Part shown: positions 1-11,479 of the stretch, in pieces
Position numbering within the stretch: position 1 is the stretch's first letter
Layout of the letters: every line of letters begins with the position of its first letter
Source of the DNA: Physcomitrium patens
Taxonomy: Eukaryota > Streptophyta > Bryopsida > Funariales > Funariaceae
DNA length: 64,000 nucleotides
Assembly: GCF_000002425.4 (NCBI RefSeq)
Contig: NC_037258.1
Span: 1,502,993 to 1,566,992 of the forward strand
Reading direction: 5' to 3'
Made by a program: the position numbers and the translations under genes
Notes under the pieces: generated by a model
The model's database searches: none
Seen by the model: the letters and a program-made list of their open reading frames with translations, nothing else
What the model was told of the DNA's origin: nothing

Positions 1-2533
1 TTTTAGAACAACTTGGACGTGCAAGGATCTTTACAAAAATTGATCTAAGAGGAGCTTACAACCTCATACGAATCAAGGAAGGAGATGAGTGGAAGACAGT
101 GTTCTGTACAAGGTATGGCTATTTTGAGTATAATGTCATGTCCTTTGGTCTTACCAATGCTCCAGCAATCTTTAACCATATGATGAATGACATTTTTTGA
201 GAGTATCTTGACGATTTTGTTGTCATCTATTTGGATGATATTCTGATATTCTCCAAAAGTAGGAAGAGCATGAAAAGCACGTTCGTTTGGTCTTGGAGAA
301 ACTATGCGAGCCAGGATTATATGCCAAGTTGGAGGAGTATTTATTTCACCAAATAGAGATGGAGTTTTTGGGGTTCGTTGCGACTATGAAAGGCTTGAAG
401 ATAGATCCCAAGAAGGTGGAAGCAATCGTGACTTGGGAGGTTCCAAAGACGGTTAGAGACATACAATGCTTTCTTAGTTTTGCCAACTTTTATTGGATCT
501 TCATCAAGAATTACTCTCAAGTTGCTGCTCCTCTCACTCGGTTGACATGCAAGGATAAGCTGGAATGGGGATCTCTAGCGGAGAAGGCGTTTCAAGACCT
601 GAAGACCGTATTTACTACGGCTCCAATCTTGGTACATCCAAACTTTACAAAGGCCTTTTATTTAGAAATTGAAGCTTCGGATTTTACTTTGGGAGCTGTA
701 CTTTCACAAATGGGAGAAGACAAGAAGCTCCATCCGGTTGCATTCTATTCTCGAAAGTTCTCTGCTGCTGAAATCAATTATGAGATCCACCATAAGGAAC
801 TTCTTGCTATAGTGGATTCTTTCCAAGAATGGCATCACTTTCTTGAAGGAGTTGCACACTCAATCACCGTATACACTGATCATAAGAATTTGGAGTATTT
901 CATGTCGGCTCGAGTTCTAAATCGACGTCAAGTTCAGTAGAGTATGTCGCTATCTAGGTTCGATTTTGTTATCACTTATCGACCTGAAAAGCAACAAGGA
1001 CTATCTGATGTCTTATCGAGGAGATCGTATCTTATACCAAAGGCTGGAGAAGCAGCGTTTGATTAACAATGTACGTCATTATTGAACCTAGAGCAATTTT
1101 GACTTTGCGCTACTATTCTGTCAATTGATGCTGACTTCTTGAATCAAATACGTGCTGTGACCATTGAAGATTCAGTAGCCATTGATATCAAGCAGCGTGC
1201 CAATGACGATAAGTTCAAGGTAGAGGGAGATCTTTTATACTTTGAAGAGCGGTTGTATATCCCAAAAGGACCAGCATGACTCCGAGTTCTTCAATCTCGC
1301 CACGATTTTCCAACTGCGGGACATTTTGGATTCAATAAGACCTTGGAGTTTATTTCTTGAGATTTTTGGTGGCCCCAAATGTGGAAGGATGTGAAAGATT
1401 TTGTCCTCTCCTGCGACATCTGTTCAAGATCCAAGAATCCTCGGCATCGCCCTTATGGACTCCTACAGCCATTGCCGATTCCACGTCGACCATGGTCTTC
1501 AATTTCCATAGACTTCATCACGGACCTGCCATCATCGAAGTCATTTGACTGCATCTTTGTCGTGGTAGATCGGCTTACAAAGATGGCGCACTTTGTTCCT
1601 TACAAGAAGACATCATCTAGTGAAGTCACAGCAAGGCTCTTTCTTGATAATGTGTATCGATATCATGGACTATTAGATGATATCGTATCAGATCAAGGAA
1701 CCTAGTTCGTATCAAAGTTTTCGAGATCTCTCTTTGAGATACTGAAGGTGGATATCAAGCTTTCTTTGGCTTTTCATCTTCAAACTGACAGCCAAACGGA
1801 ACAGGTGATCCAAGTCTTGGAACAATACTTACGATGCAGCATCAACTATCAGCAAGACGATTGGACCACATATCTGTCGCTAACCGAGTTTGCATATAAC
1901 AACACCCTTCATGCGTCGACTCAATACACACCATTCTTTTCCAACTATGGGTATCATCCAAAGCTTGATTTATTGAGTCTGTCAATAAATAACAATCCAG
2001 CAGCTGAAGGATTTGCGAAACAACTATCAGAGCTTCAAAATACGTTGAAGCTTCAATTACAATCCGCTCAAGAATCCTACAAGGCGTCTGCAGATAGATT
2101 TCGGAATCAAGCACCTACTTTCAAAATTGGAGATAAATCATGGCTTCTTCAACGGAATATCAAGACCAAGCGACCATGTGATAAGTTGGACTATCAAAGA
2201 TTGGGACCATTTATCATTCAGAAGCAAATCAATCTAGTGGCATACCATCTGGAATTACCGGCTTCTATGAAGGTACATCTAGTCTTTTATGTTTCTCTGT
2301 TGGAGCCTTATCGAGAGTCATCTTTTTCTGGAAGAGTGCAATGTCTACCATCTAGTATTGAGATCGAGAACCACGAGGAATACAAGGTTGAAAAGGTGCT
2401 GGATTCACAGCGAAGGTAGGACAAGTTAGAGTATCTTGTTCATTGGAGCGGCTACGATATTAATGAGCAAACGTGGGAGCCAGCTGAAAATCTCGCTAAT
2501 GCGCGACAAAAGGTACAGGAGTTTCATCAATAA
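1..2533 (+). pseudogene. gag-pol remnant of gypsy element A
   Basis: Decayed polyprotein covering RT, RNase H, integrase and chromodomain. Long stretches are still readable, such as 'VAAPLTRLTCKDKLEW' at the RT/RNase H join and 'SCDICSRSKNPRH' in the integrase zinc region. It is a fossil and not expected to give a working product. Codon composition is less AT-shifted than in elements B and C, which suggests a younger copy. Confidence 0.9.
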
Positions 2534-3088
2534 CATCCTCATAAATCTAAGCCGGTTCGACGATAGCTTCTTTCTAAAGCTTGCTCATCCAAGAATATAA
2601 GAAAGGGGGAGAACACCACCAAAATTCATAGTTGATGTAGTTATTTTTTCCAAGATAAAGTAGAACTTTTTTCAGTAGCCATAGTTTGGTCTTCTAATAT
2701 GGATAGTCAAGAGATAGATACTATGCCAGTCAGATTATTTCAACCGACTAGCTCACGAAGGCGACCCTGAGATGAAGAACCGCCTATACTACGATGACTA
2801 CGGAGGATACTGAGTAACCAATCACTAGTGATTGTATTTGAGTCTGAGCCTGCTTACGATGGTCAGTCAGAAGGCGTGTTTACAGGACAATTTTATAATG
2901 AGGACACGGAAGTGTATGCTTGGTCAGAAATTGAAGGAGTGGGCCACTACTGTTGGCTTCAAGGGCCGATGAATCACTTGCCTTGTGAACAACAGTTGGA
3001 GTTCATAGCAGACGTTATACGACAGATCTCCATTTTCTTGCGTTGGTACTGATTAACAACAACATTGCTTCTCAGAGACCTCGAAGCT
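2534..3088 (+). other. pol-to-LTR spacer of gypsy element A with an extra open stretch
   Basis: Between the chromodomain and the polypurine tract lies about 555 bp. It contains an open stretch of some 74 codons (2,828-3,052) rich in Glu, Tyr and Trp, with 'VYAWSEIEGVGHYCWLQG'. I do not recognise a family. It may be chance, or a lineage-specific 3' reading frame of this chromovirus family. Confidence 0.4.
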
Positions 3089-3099
3089 AAAGGAGGGGG
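3089..3099 (+). other. polypurine tract of element A
   Basis: An 11-base all-purine run ending four bases before the LTR start TGTTAGGGAC. This is the expected primer site for plus-strand DNA synthesis and it fixes the 3' LTR boundary. Confidence 0.8.
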
Positions 3100-3120
3100 T
3101 GATGTTAGGGACGTAGTCCT

Positions 3121-3433
3121 TAGAACCTTCTAGAGACAAGTTTCTAGAACCTTCTAGAAGCAAGTCTCTGGAACCTTGTAGAAGCTTCTTAGTTGGTAGA
3201 AGATGTTAGGGACATAGTCTTTAGAACCTTCTAGAGACAAGTTTCTAGAACCTTCTAGAAGCTTCTTAGTTGATAGAAGATGTTAGAGACATAGTCCTTA
3301 GAACCTTCTAGAGACAAGTTTCTAGAAGCTTCTTATTTGATAGAAGATGTTAGGGACATAGTCCTTAGAACCTTCTAGAGACAAGTTTCTAGAACCTTCT
3401 AGAAGCAAGTCTTTGGAACCTTCTAGAAGCTTC
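3121..3433 (+). promoter_or_regulatory. tandem heat-shock-element array in LTR U3
   Basis: Heat-shock factor binds alternating nGAAn/nTTCn pentamers. Here perfect runs of TTCnnGAAnnTTCnnGAA type occur at 3,142-3,159 (four units), 3,243-3,265 (five units), 3,387-3,404 (four) and 3,416-3,433 (four), with shorter runs between. The arrays end about 40 bp upstream of the LTR TATA box, the normal place for activating elements. Heat-inducible LTRs carrying such elements are established for the Arabidopsis copia element ONSEN. That this gypsy LTR responds to heat is inference. Confidence 0.75.
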
Positions 3434-3474
3434 CTAGTTGATAGAAGTTGCTTGAGAAGTTTCCTAAATAGGAG

Positions 3475-3482
3475 TATATATT
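3475..3482 (+). promoter_or_regulatory. TATA box of element A LTR
   Basis: TATATATT preceded by CTAAATAGGAG. It lies downstream of the heat-shock-element array, so transcription would be expected to start roughly 30 bp further on, near 3,510. Confidence 0.6.
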
Positions 3483-3644
3483 GGAATCGAGGCTGAAGAG
3501 TTCTTTAGTCTCGACAACACATCTCTTGGAGCTCTAGCTCACCTCTCTGGTGTTGTTCTTGTATTCATCTGATTAATCTAGTTCTTGCTAGTTCTTCTTG
3601 AACTTCTTGTTAGATCTCGAGTCTATATTTCTGTGTCTATGACA

Positions 3645-4740
3645 TATATCCATATCAAAATATGCATATATATTTTAAAATTTTTAAAAATATACATATA
3701 TATTTTAAATATATGTTAAAAATATAAAAATATGCATATATATATATATATATATATTAATTTATTTATCACATTTATTAGTGCATCAAAATAATAGACC
3801 TTAATAAGTAAATTAATATCTTATTAACTATATCATGTTTGATTATATATATATATATATATTTATATATTTAAAATTTTAATTTTTTAAAAGAAATAAC
3901 CAAATAATCATGTTTTATAATATAATTTAAATTCAGCTTAATAATAAAATAAAAAACCATGCCATTTTTTTAAAATATGAGAATTATAGTTGTATTATAA
4001 TAAATCAACAAATAAAAATCTGATAAAAATAAGTAAGCTTTTTAATCTATTAAAGAAAAGTGACAAAGAATAACAATCTATAATGCTAGTAATCAATCAT
4101 ATATTTTGTCACAAATATCAACTTAATATATCCATTTACATAAAAGATCATATAATAATTAATCAAAATGGTAACTAGCAAGAGGGCAATAAATCATCTT
4201 CTACAGTAATAAATTTTAAATATTTATAAAGATATTTAAAGAAGTGGATGTCAGTTGGAATTCTATTAACAAATTTTATGACTAATGACAATATTTATTT
4301 TTTATTTTTTGGTTAAGAAAAGACAAATGAAGGTTACTACTCTCTTATAATACATATACACACATCTATTTAATTTATATTACTCAGATTATACATGCTC
4401 ATGTATGTCTTACAGAAGTGGTGTTAAATCTAGTTTCTGATATCTATTAAATCATTGCAAAACCTTGACTATTTAACTTAATAAAAATTAAAATAAGTCT
4501 CAAAAAATAAATGTATCTAAGAAAATTAGCATTATTTTGCAAATTACTATATATAATTAGAACATATTGCTGCAGACGATGTGTTGCTCATGAAAAATAT
4601 ATTTTGAGAAAGAATATCGATCCCTTCAATCGATCTCACAAATCACCAACTTGAAGTACTACATGAGCATTCTTTTTTTTGTACATACTTTCAATCCACA
4701 ATAAGCAATAAATCAACTAAATTCAGTTAAAGCAGAAGAA
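3645..4740. other. AT-rich spacer without recognisable genes
   Basis: Extremely AT-rich DNA with (AT)n runs near 3,738-3,762 and 3,845-3,862. I see no open frame of note, no RNA gene and no element ends. Confidence 0.6.
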
Positions 4741-6232
4741 TTTGCAAGAGGAATGCTATTCAAGACTGCTCACACCAAAACAAAACCCTAATTGGACGTG
4801 ATTCAACTCCACAGCATCGAGAACTGATGGAATAACACGCTGCATATTTATCATCAGCAACCACAAACTAACTTCGATCTGCATTTGTTAAGACACAATG
4901 TGACAGCATTATAAACTCTTAACAGTCCAACCTGTTTTACGACAAGTGGGCTGAATGGCATGTGAGGGGCCGAGAGATTAGTAATTCAAGCAGTTCTCTC
5001 GCTCTCTGAGGTTTAGAGCTTAGGTTTATTGTCGTGCGTACACGATATGGATCTTTAGTTCAATTCAAACTTACATGGTCAGAGCCACTCAGGAGGTAGG
5101 GATCCAGCCATGCCTTCTAAGCCGCGCAGGATACAAGATGTATCAATATCGTAAGGTACGACAATCTGTTCTATTCCTGGGGAAAATTATGCGGCATACG
5201 GCACTTGCAGGTTTCGTTGTGTGAGAACTCCATACCTTGCAGCTCTTTCAACATGATTGATGACATCACCCGCACAAACACAATGCCACAGATTAAAACG
5301 TACACAACAAATGCTGAGACTTGAAAACACGCTGTAAGAAAGTCATTACGGGTTTTCAAACTGTAGTCAACCGCACTGCTGTTTCTAGCTCATCGTCACG
5401 GAAACAGAGAAACATGAAACGCTGTATTACGAGAAAAATGCTTCTTTGATCCTAACTCCTAGCATCACAATCTTCTACAAAATTCAACGTAGCTGCACTC
5501 ACACCATCAACTAAGGAGCCAAAGAAACACTCCGACCAACCGGATCCGAACCAGTGACCTAAGGTTCTCTGCAACTCCACAGTCCTCCGCTCTACCAACT
5601 GAGCTGCAATCCGCACCGCGGTTAAAGTTAAAAAGTTACACTGGTGCGCATTAGCGCTTTTTCGGGCTTGGTACCCTTGGTAGGTGCAGAAGGACAGTTA
5701 CTCGGCTCTATGCTTACCTGGGATTTTCGCCTATCAATTTGTTACAAGTGCTATTCCTTGTTAAAACCCCTAAAATAGTATGGTGTGGCTGGAGGAGCTC
5801 TCAGATGGTGTTGTCTCTTATTGTAGTTCCTCTGGTGTCACGAGATTTGTCCATGCTGCTCGGGTGGTGAATGCACCATCAATTAACCGAAAGAGGTCAG
5901 TATCTTGTATGTTAATCTATGCCATGTTGGCAAAGATGAAGAGGCGAGTGTTGGTGTTGGCATTCATAGAGTTATATTGTGCATAGTTTTGCAATTGAAG
6001 TTGAAGTAATAGAGGCATGGTGTTGTCATATTGATGCATGGGTGTTGCACTGTCTTTGTTCTCTCAAGTAGGTTGCACCAATTGTTGTAATTTCTTACTA
6101 ACATTGTGCTTCTTCACTATCCATTTGTTGTATTTGATGCGCTCAAGCAATAAGGGTTGGTAGATCCATTACTTGTTGATTAACTAATACGAAGAGCTCT
6201 TAAATGGCAGAGCAAAGTTCCAAGTGTGGGAT
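4741..6232. other. GC-richer island of probable old host DNA
   Basis: Composition rises towards 45% GC, unlike the flanking transposons. It contains the tRNA-Tyr-like gene at 5,531-5,613. On the minus strand, a stretch near 5,213-5,335 is bounded by an acceptor-like TTTCTTACAG and a donor-like CAAGGTATGG. One of its frames would encode a hydrophobic, membrane-like segment (VVYVLICGIVFVRVM). I do not recognise a gene, and this could be a fragment or chance. Confidence 0.4.
5531..5613 (-). tRNA. tRNA-Tyr-like gene with intron, probably a pseudogene
   Basis: Read on the minus strand, the D arm (GCTCAGTTGGTAGAGC), the anticodon-stem start GGAGGACTGT, the CTTAGGTC variable region and the T arm (ACTGG-TTCGGAT-CCGGT) match plant tRNA-Tyr. 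An insertion of about 10 nt just 3' of the anticodon sits where plant tRNA-Tyr introns lie. Two things are off. The anticodon reads GTG (a His anticodon) instead of GTA, and the acceptor stem pairs poorly, with one mismatch and three G-T pairs. The T-loop also has one change from TTCGAAT. Most likely a decayed tRNA-Tyr copy. A living tRNA with a changed anticodon is unlikely, given the acceptor stem. Confidence 0.7.
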
Positions 6233-6544
6233 TTGCCACATATAAAAAACTTGCTTTGTAAGTTAAGATACATATCTTATAAAGTCAATACGTTTTGAAG
6301 GTCTTATAGCACATTGCCACATAGTTCCTAGTTAAGAGTATATATGGAAGCAAGTGTGAAGCCTTTTTTATTCTTATCAACTCCTTTTTAGTCTTTAATC
6401 TTGTTTCAAGACTATCTAGTCTTCTTGTTTTTGGCAATAGCCATTCTAATTCAATACTATATCATCTTTGAGTGACTTTTTAGTCTTTTTAATATCACAA
6501 GAGTTTATTGAAGATTTTTCTCTTTAAGATTTATGTCCTTGATA
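6233..6544 (+). repeat. 5' LTR remnant of gypsy element B
   Basis: Matches the right-hand part of the LTR at 10,921-11,459, beginning near CCACATATAAAAAACTTGC and ending CCTTGATA. It shares the AGAGTATATATGG promoter-like stretch with its partner. The outer U3 half is not seen here. Confidence 0.8.
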
Positions 6545-9500
6545 ATTTGATAAGAGTGTTAACTTATTGTTTCTATCTTATTTTAGAAGTGAGTGGATTA
6601 TCTCACTTCTATTGTTGTATTTTGAAGATTAAATACTATCTACTTTTAAACAAACAATCTTATTTTATAACACTAATCTTTTCTTAAAAGAAAGTAGATT
6701 ACTCTTCTTCGTAGAAATTTTCATTTGATATTAGAAATTGGGGATTATCCTCCTCTAATTTATCTTTTTGAATTTGTTTAAGTTGTCTATAGAAAAAAAG
6801 ATTATGGATGCTATTCTCAACAAAACTTAGAATAGATTTGCAACAATTACAAATCTTCATGAACTTATTAATATTCTAAGGGTAGAAATCTCAATTATTT
6901 CTATTGTAAATCATAAAGGTACTATTCCTACACATATGAAAGAAGTTCAGAGTCTATGTTAAGAAGTTGTGCAATTAAAAGAAGCAAGTAGATTGATTTC
7001 ATAACCAAATCTAAGAAATTTTGCTTCTATAAGTATAACAAATACAAGGATTATGATGCCTAAGAAGTTTGGTAGAAGAAGATCAAAATTTTGAAGATTT
7101 TTGCAACAAATCAAGCTCTATCTAAGGTTATATCTCTTTCAATACCATGTTGGATTTACTCAAGTTGGATTTGTAGGTACATTTGTATCAAAAACTGTTC
7201 TTTTTTGGTTTTTATCTTTAATGGAAAAAGATTCACAACCCTTTTATGATTTGAATTCATTCCTAAAAAGGTTTACAGCTACATTTGGAAAAAGTGATCA
7301 AAAAAGAATAATAGAGACCGAGCTCTTATCTTTACAATAAAGATCACAGTTAGCCACTATATATGCTACTAAATTTGAAAATCTTGCTTGCAATGTAGAT
7401 TGAAATGATAAAGTTTATATTAATCAATTTTGATATAGATTAAAGGATAATGTCAAAGATTTATTATTGACAATGTCAAAAGCAAAATCTTTGGAAAAAT
7501 TTATTGCTCAAGCTATTGCATGTAATAATCAATTATTTGAGAGACTTCAAGAACATAGACTTAGTTGAAGAGAAATAAGTCAAATTATGACAGCAATTCT
7601 CAAGTTTTTAAAAACTTATTCATCAAAGCCAAAACCAATACAAATTGATACAATAAGTTTTATATTCCTCATAAAGCACGAAAATACTCAATAATGTCAA
7701 AAAGACTTATGCTTATATTGTGGAGAAGCTAAACACACCATCAAAAAAATAAGCGTGGCATATAAAATAAAAGATAATCCTTCTATTGCACCATGCATGA
7801 AAGCTCTTGTACCTATCCATAAAGATTTGGATATACTAGACTTATGTATTTCTACTTAATTAACAAAATTTTATATTAGACTATCAAAAAAATTAAGGTT
7901 ATGAGAAATCCAATTTATTTGAGGATTATATTTTTCTAACTAAGTTAATCCTAAAATAATCAAGTTAATCAAAGATCTTATTATATTAAATAATATTATA
8001 TTATTATGATCTTTAATTGATATATCTAAAAGAATAGTGTTATATGTAATATCTTCAAAAGATAGCAAACAACTATCGAGGACTCAACAAGATCACTATT
8101 AAGAATATGTATCCTTTATCTTTGATTTTAAGACTTATTAATCAATTCAATCAAGTAAAGATCTATATAAAAATAAATCTTTAAAAAATATATAATTTAG
8201 TGTGTATTAAAAAAAGAGATGAACAAAAAATTGCTTTTTGAACTAAGTATGGATATTTTGAATATAATATCATGCATTTTGGACTCATGAATATTTTGCC
8301 AATTATTATTAAAACTTCATCAAGAATTTCTCTTAAGTTGCAGCTCCACTTACACATTTGATTTTTAAAGACAAACTTGAGTGGAATAAAGAAGCTAAAG
8401 CATTATTTGATGCTTAGAAAAGGAATTTATTTTTGTATGAATCTTATATCGTATAAACTTCTTTAAGGTATTTTTTATTGAAATAGATGCATCAAACTTT
8501 GCCTTAGATGCAGTATTGTCACAAATGGGAATCAATGATAAATCCCATCTAATAGCTTTTTATTCCAAAATATTTTCAACATTATAAGATCCACAACAAA
8601 GAGCTCTTTATAATCGTAGATTCATTTCAAGAATAGTGTTATTATTTAGAAGGCGCTTTAAGTCCAATCTTCATGTATACAGATGACGAGAATCTTAAGC
8701 ACTTCATCTTAACACATGTTTTGAATCTTTGCCAAGCTCATTGAAGTATGTTCTTATCAAGTTTTGATTTTAAGATTACTTATAAATCTAGAAAATAACA
8801 AGGTTTATTGGATGCCCTTTTTAGACATTCTTATCTTATTCTAAAAGAAAGAGATACATCTTTTGATTAATAAAAAATGATTCTCTTGAAATTAGAGTAT
8901 TTTCACTTTTGAGCAATAAATTCAATATTGACTATTGATTCAATCTTTGTCAAGTAAATTTAATCAAGTATGTCCTTTGATGTTCCTGTCTATGATATTA
9001 AAAATAATTCTTTCAAGTCTCATGATACTTCTAAGTTCAAGTTCAAAAATACCCTATTTTATTTTGAAGAACAATTACATATTCCAAAAGGTGGGACACA
9101 ATTATATATTCTTAAAACTTGTTATGACTTTCTAAGAGTTCGACATTTTAGATACAAAAAGACTTTGGAGCTAATATCAAGAGATTTTTGATGGCTTCAA
9201 ATAGATGAAGGTAGTCAAAGTCTTTGTACAATCATGTGATATTTTTTTAAGATCTAAAACTCCTCACTATCAATCTCATGGATTTTTTTAGCCATTATCT
9301 ATTCCAAAACAATAATGGTCTTCTGTTTCTATGAATTTTATCATAGATCTTTCAGTCTCAGATTTGTATACTTCTATATTTGTGGTAGTAGATTATTTTA
9401 TCAAAATAGCATATTTTGTACCATGTATAAAATCTATCTCAAGTGAAGAAATATCTAAGCTATTTTTTATCATTATCTATCACTATCATAGATTGCCTAA

Positions 9501-10345
9501 AGATAATATATCAAATAAAAGGACTCAATTTATATCAAGATTTTAAATATAGATATAAAACTCTCTTCTATTTTTTATCCTCAAACTAATAGATAAATAG
9601 AATAGATGAATCAAATTTTGGAGCAATACTTGAAATATACTATCAACTATCATTAAGATGATTAAACAATTCTTTTATCATTATCAAAGTTTACATATAA
9701 TAATTTGATATATTCTTCTATTCAATAAATATTTTTCTTTATCAATTATAGTTATCATCAATGACTTGATACTTTAGACTTTTTAAAATTATATAATCTT
9801 GTAGCAAAATATTTGGTAAATTTTTTTTGCAAAAGTTACATGCAACAATAAAAGCATACTTAAAGAGAGTTCAAGAATGACAAAAGATTAATGTAGATGC
9901 TTATCATAAGAAATAACCACAATTTAATTTAGGTGACAAGGTATGGTTACTTAGTAACAATATCAAGACTACTCGTCCTTGTGACAAATTGGACTATTGT
10001 AGGCTTAAACCTTTTCTTATTAGTGAATAAGTTAATTCTATTTCTTATTAATTATATCTACCAAATTATATGGAAATCCACCTTCTATTTCATATATTTC
10101 TTCTTAAGCCATATAAGACAATAAATATCTTAAAAAAAAGATAAATTTTGCCTCCTCCTATAGAAGTAGATAATAATCAAGAATTCAAGGTGGAAAAAGT
10201 CTTAGATTCAAGACAACAACAAAAGAGGTAGAGATATCTTTTTTATTGGTGTAGATATGATATTAGTGAATGCACATGGGAGCTAATAAAGAATCTTATA
10301 AATACAACAAAGAGAGTTGAGGCTTTTCATTCATGACATCCATCA
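6545..10345 (+). pseudogene. gag-pol remnant of gypsy element B
   Basis: Recognisable stretches include the RT phrase 'KYGYFEYNIMHF'-like sequence near 8,240-8,280, RNase H near 8,470-8,720, the integrase zinc region near 9,080-9,260 and the DDE core near 9,330-9,560. Fossil only, with many breaks. Confidence 0.8.
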
Positions 10346-10920
10346 AAACTAAAATGAAGAATAGCAAAGCTTTGATATAAAAAAAATAAGATCCAAAGAA
10401 AATAATATTCTACCTTCTATTTTTCTTTGTAGCTTTTATATATCTGTGACGCTAAAGAGATGGAAAATCAACAACTAGTAGATTCAACCTAAGAGCTTTT
10501 ACTTGCTCACTTACTGGACTAGATATTACAATTATCACAATCTTAGAGATGACATAATTCAAATAAAGATCCTCAAGAATAACATATTTTTCCTCAAATG
10601 GATGGTAAGATATAATATTTTTGATATCTTGAACTTAGAAGAGACTCTCAATGTTAGGTGATTTTATTAGAAATAAGAACAATTCCTGATAATATTCTAA
10701 TATTTTATTTGAAGGAAGTTACAAAGTCCTGAATAATATTCAAATAATAAGATAGTCTTCTTGCCATGATATAAGATACTATTAATAGTTGAGAGGATCT
10801 ATTAACTATTTTTGAAGAAAACAAAGATCAAAGTATGTCGCAAATATCATTTGCCACATCTTAAATTTCATCCACATGATGATTGTTCTTTATCAAACTT
10901 ATTCTTAGAAAGTGGGATAA

Positions 10921-11459
10921 TTTCAAGGATATAAATATGTACTATAATAAATACCTATATGATTAGATAGAATTAGGTAAAAATAAATAAAAATAGATTA
11001 ATTTCTTAATATCTTCTATAAAAGCTTCTTAGAAGCTTCATAGACATTGCTTTGACTTTACATGTATTTGTACTTGATTGATAATTTAGAAACTTAGTCA
11101 ATAAGTTAACTACTTGTTGGTACTTTGTGAAACAAGTTAATTATGTGGCATATATATAGAAAACTTGCCTTATAAGTTAAGATACATGTCTTACAAAGTC
11201 AACATGCTTTGGAGGTCCTACAAGTCATTGCCACGTAATTCCTACTTAAGAGTATATATGGAAGCAAGAGTGAACCCTTCTTCACTCTTGTCAATGCCTT
11301 TCTAGTCTTTAGTCTTATTTCAAGACTTTTCAATCTTCTTGTTTTTAGCAATAATCATTTTAATTTAATACTATATCATCTTTGAGTGACTTTTTAATTC
11401 ATTTTAGTATTTTAAGAGTATATTGAAGATTTCTTTCTTTGAGATTTATATCCTTGACA
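10921..11459 (+). repeat. 3' LTR of gypsy element B
   Basis: Starts after the purine-rich AGTGGGATAA and ends TATCCTTGACA. It contains the TATATATGG promoter-like box near 11,250 and GAAGCTTC motifs in U3. It matches the LTRs of element C at about 35,147 and 40,339. Confidence 0.82.
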
Positions 11460-11479
11460 GAGGATCTTTAATAGATTTT

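Larger units (their letters stand above)
1..3644 (+). mobile_element. Ty3/gypsy chromovirus (element A), 3' part
   Basis: The window opens inside the reverse transcriptase of a gypsy element. Parts in order: the end of RT with the YLDD catalytic box near 230-245, RNase H (about 500-1,020), integrase with its zinc-binding start (about 1,290-1,450) and DDE core (about 1,490-1,960), and a chromodomain near 2,420-2,530 recognised by 'YLVHWSGYD' and 'TWEPAENL'. A 570-bp spacer, a polypurine tract and the 3' LTR follow. The order RT-RNaseH-integrase-chromodomain identifies a chromovirus, whose chromodomain is known to guide integration to chromatin marks. The copy is broken, with about half a dozen breaks in the visible part, yet it is the best preserved of the three gypsy elements here. 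The 5' half lies outside the window. Confidence 0.93.
3103..3644 (+). repeat. 3' LTR of gypsy element A
   Basis: Starts TGTTAGGGAC just after the polypurine tract and ends TCTATGACA, giving canonical TG...CA ends. U3 is built from four tandem units starting at 3,103, 3,204, 3,281 and 3,348. A TATA box lies at 3,475-3,482. R/U5 follows and is rich in CTTCTTG-type sequence. Related but more decayed LTR sequence occurs at about 50,599-50,904. Confidence 0.85.
6233..11459 (+). mobile_element. Ty3/gypsy element B, strongly decayed
   Basis: Bounded by a partial 5' LTR (6,233-6,544) and a full 3' LTR (10,921-11,459). Inside, gag-like sequence (about 7,080-7,400) is followed by RT/RNase H (about 8,210-8,860), integrase (about 8,950-9,900) and a chromodomain-like end (about 10,190-10,330), all in the same order as element A. 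It is the same broad gypsy lineage as A and C, and its LTR is closest to that of C. It is broken by dozens of changes, parts of pol are missing, and it is very AT-rich, so it is old. Confidence 0.88.

Noticed and set aside
2828-3052. Extra open stretch of element A as an envelope gene
   Set aside because: It is far too short and has no signal peptide or membrane anchor.
5171-5359. 62-codon minus-strand frame with a hydrophobic segment
   Set aside because: It starts at TTG and has no homology I can name. It is mentioned only as a possible exon fragment in the island description.
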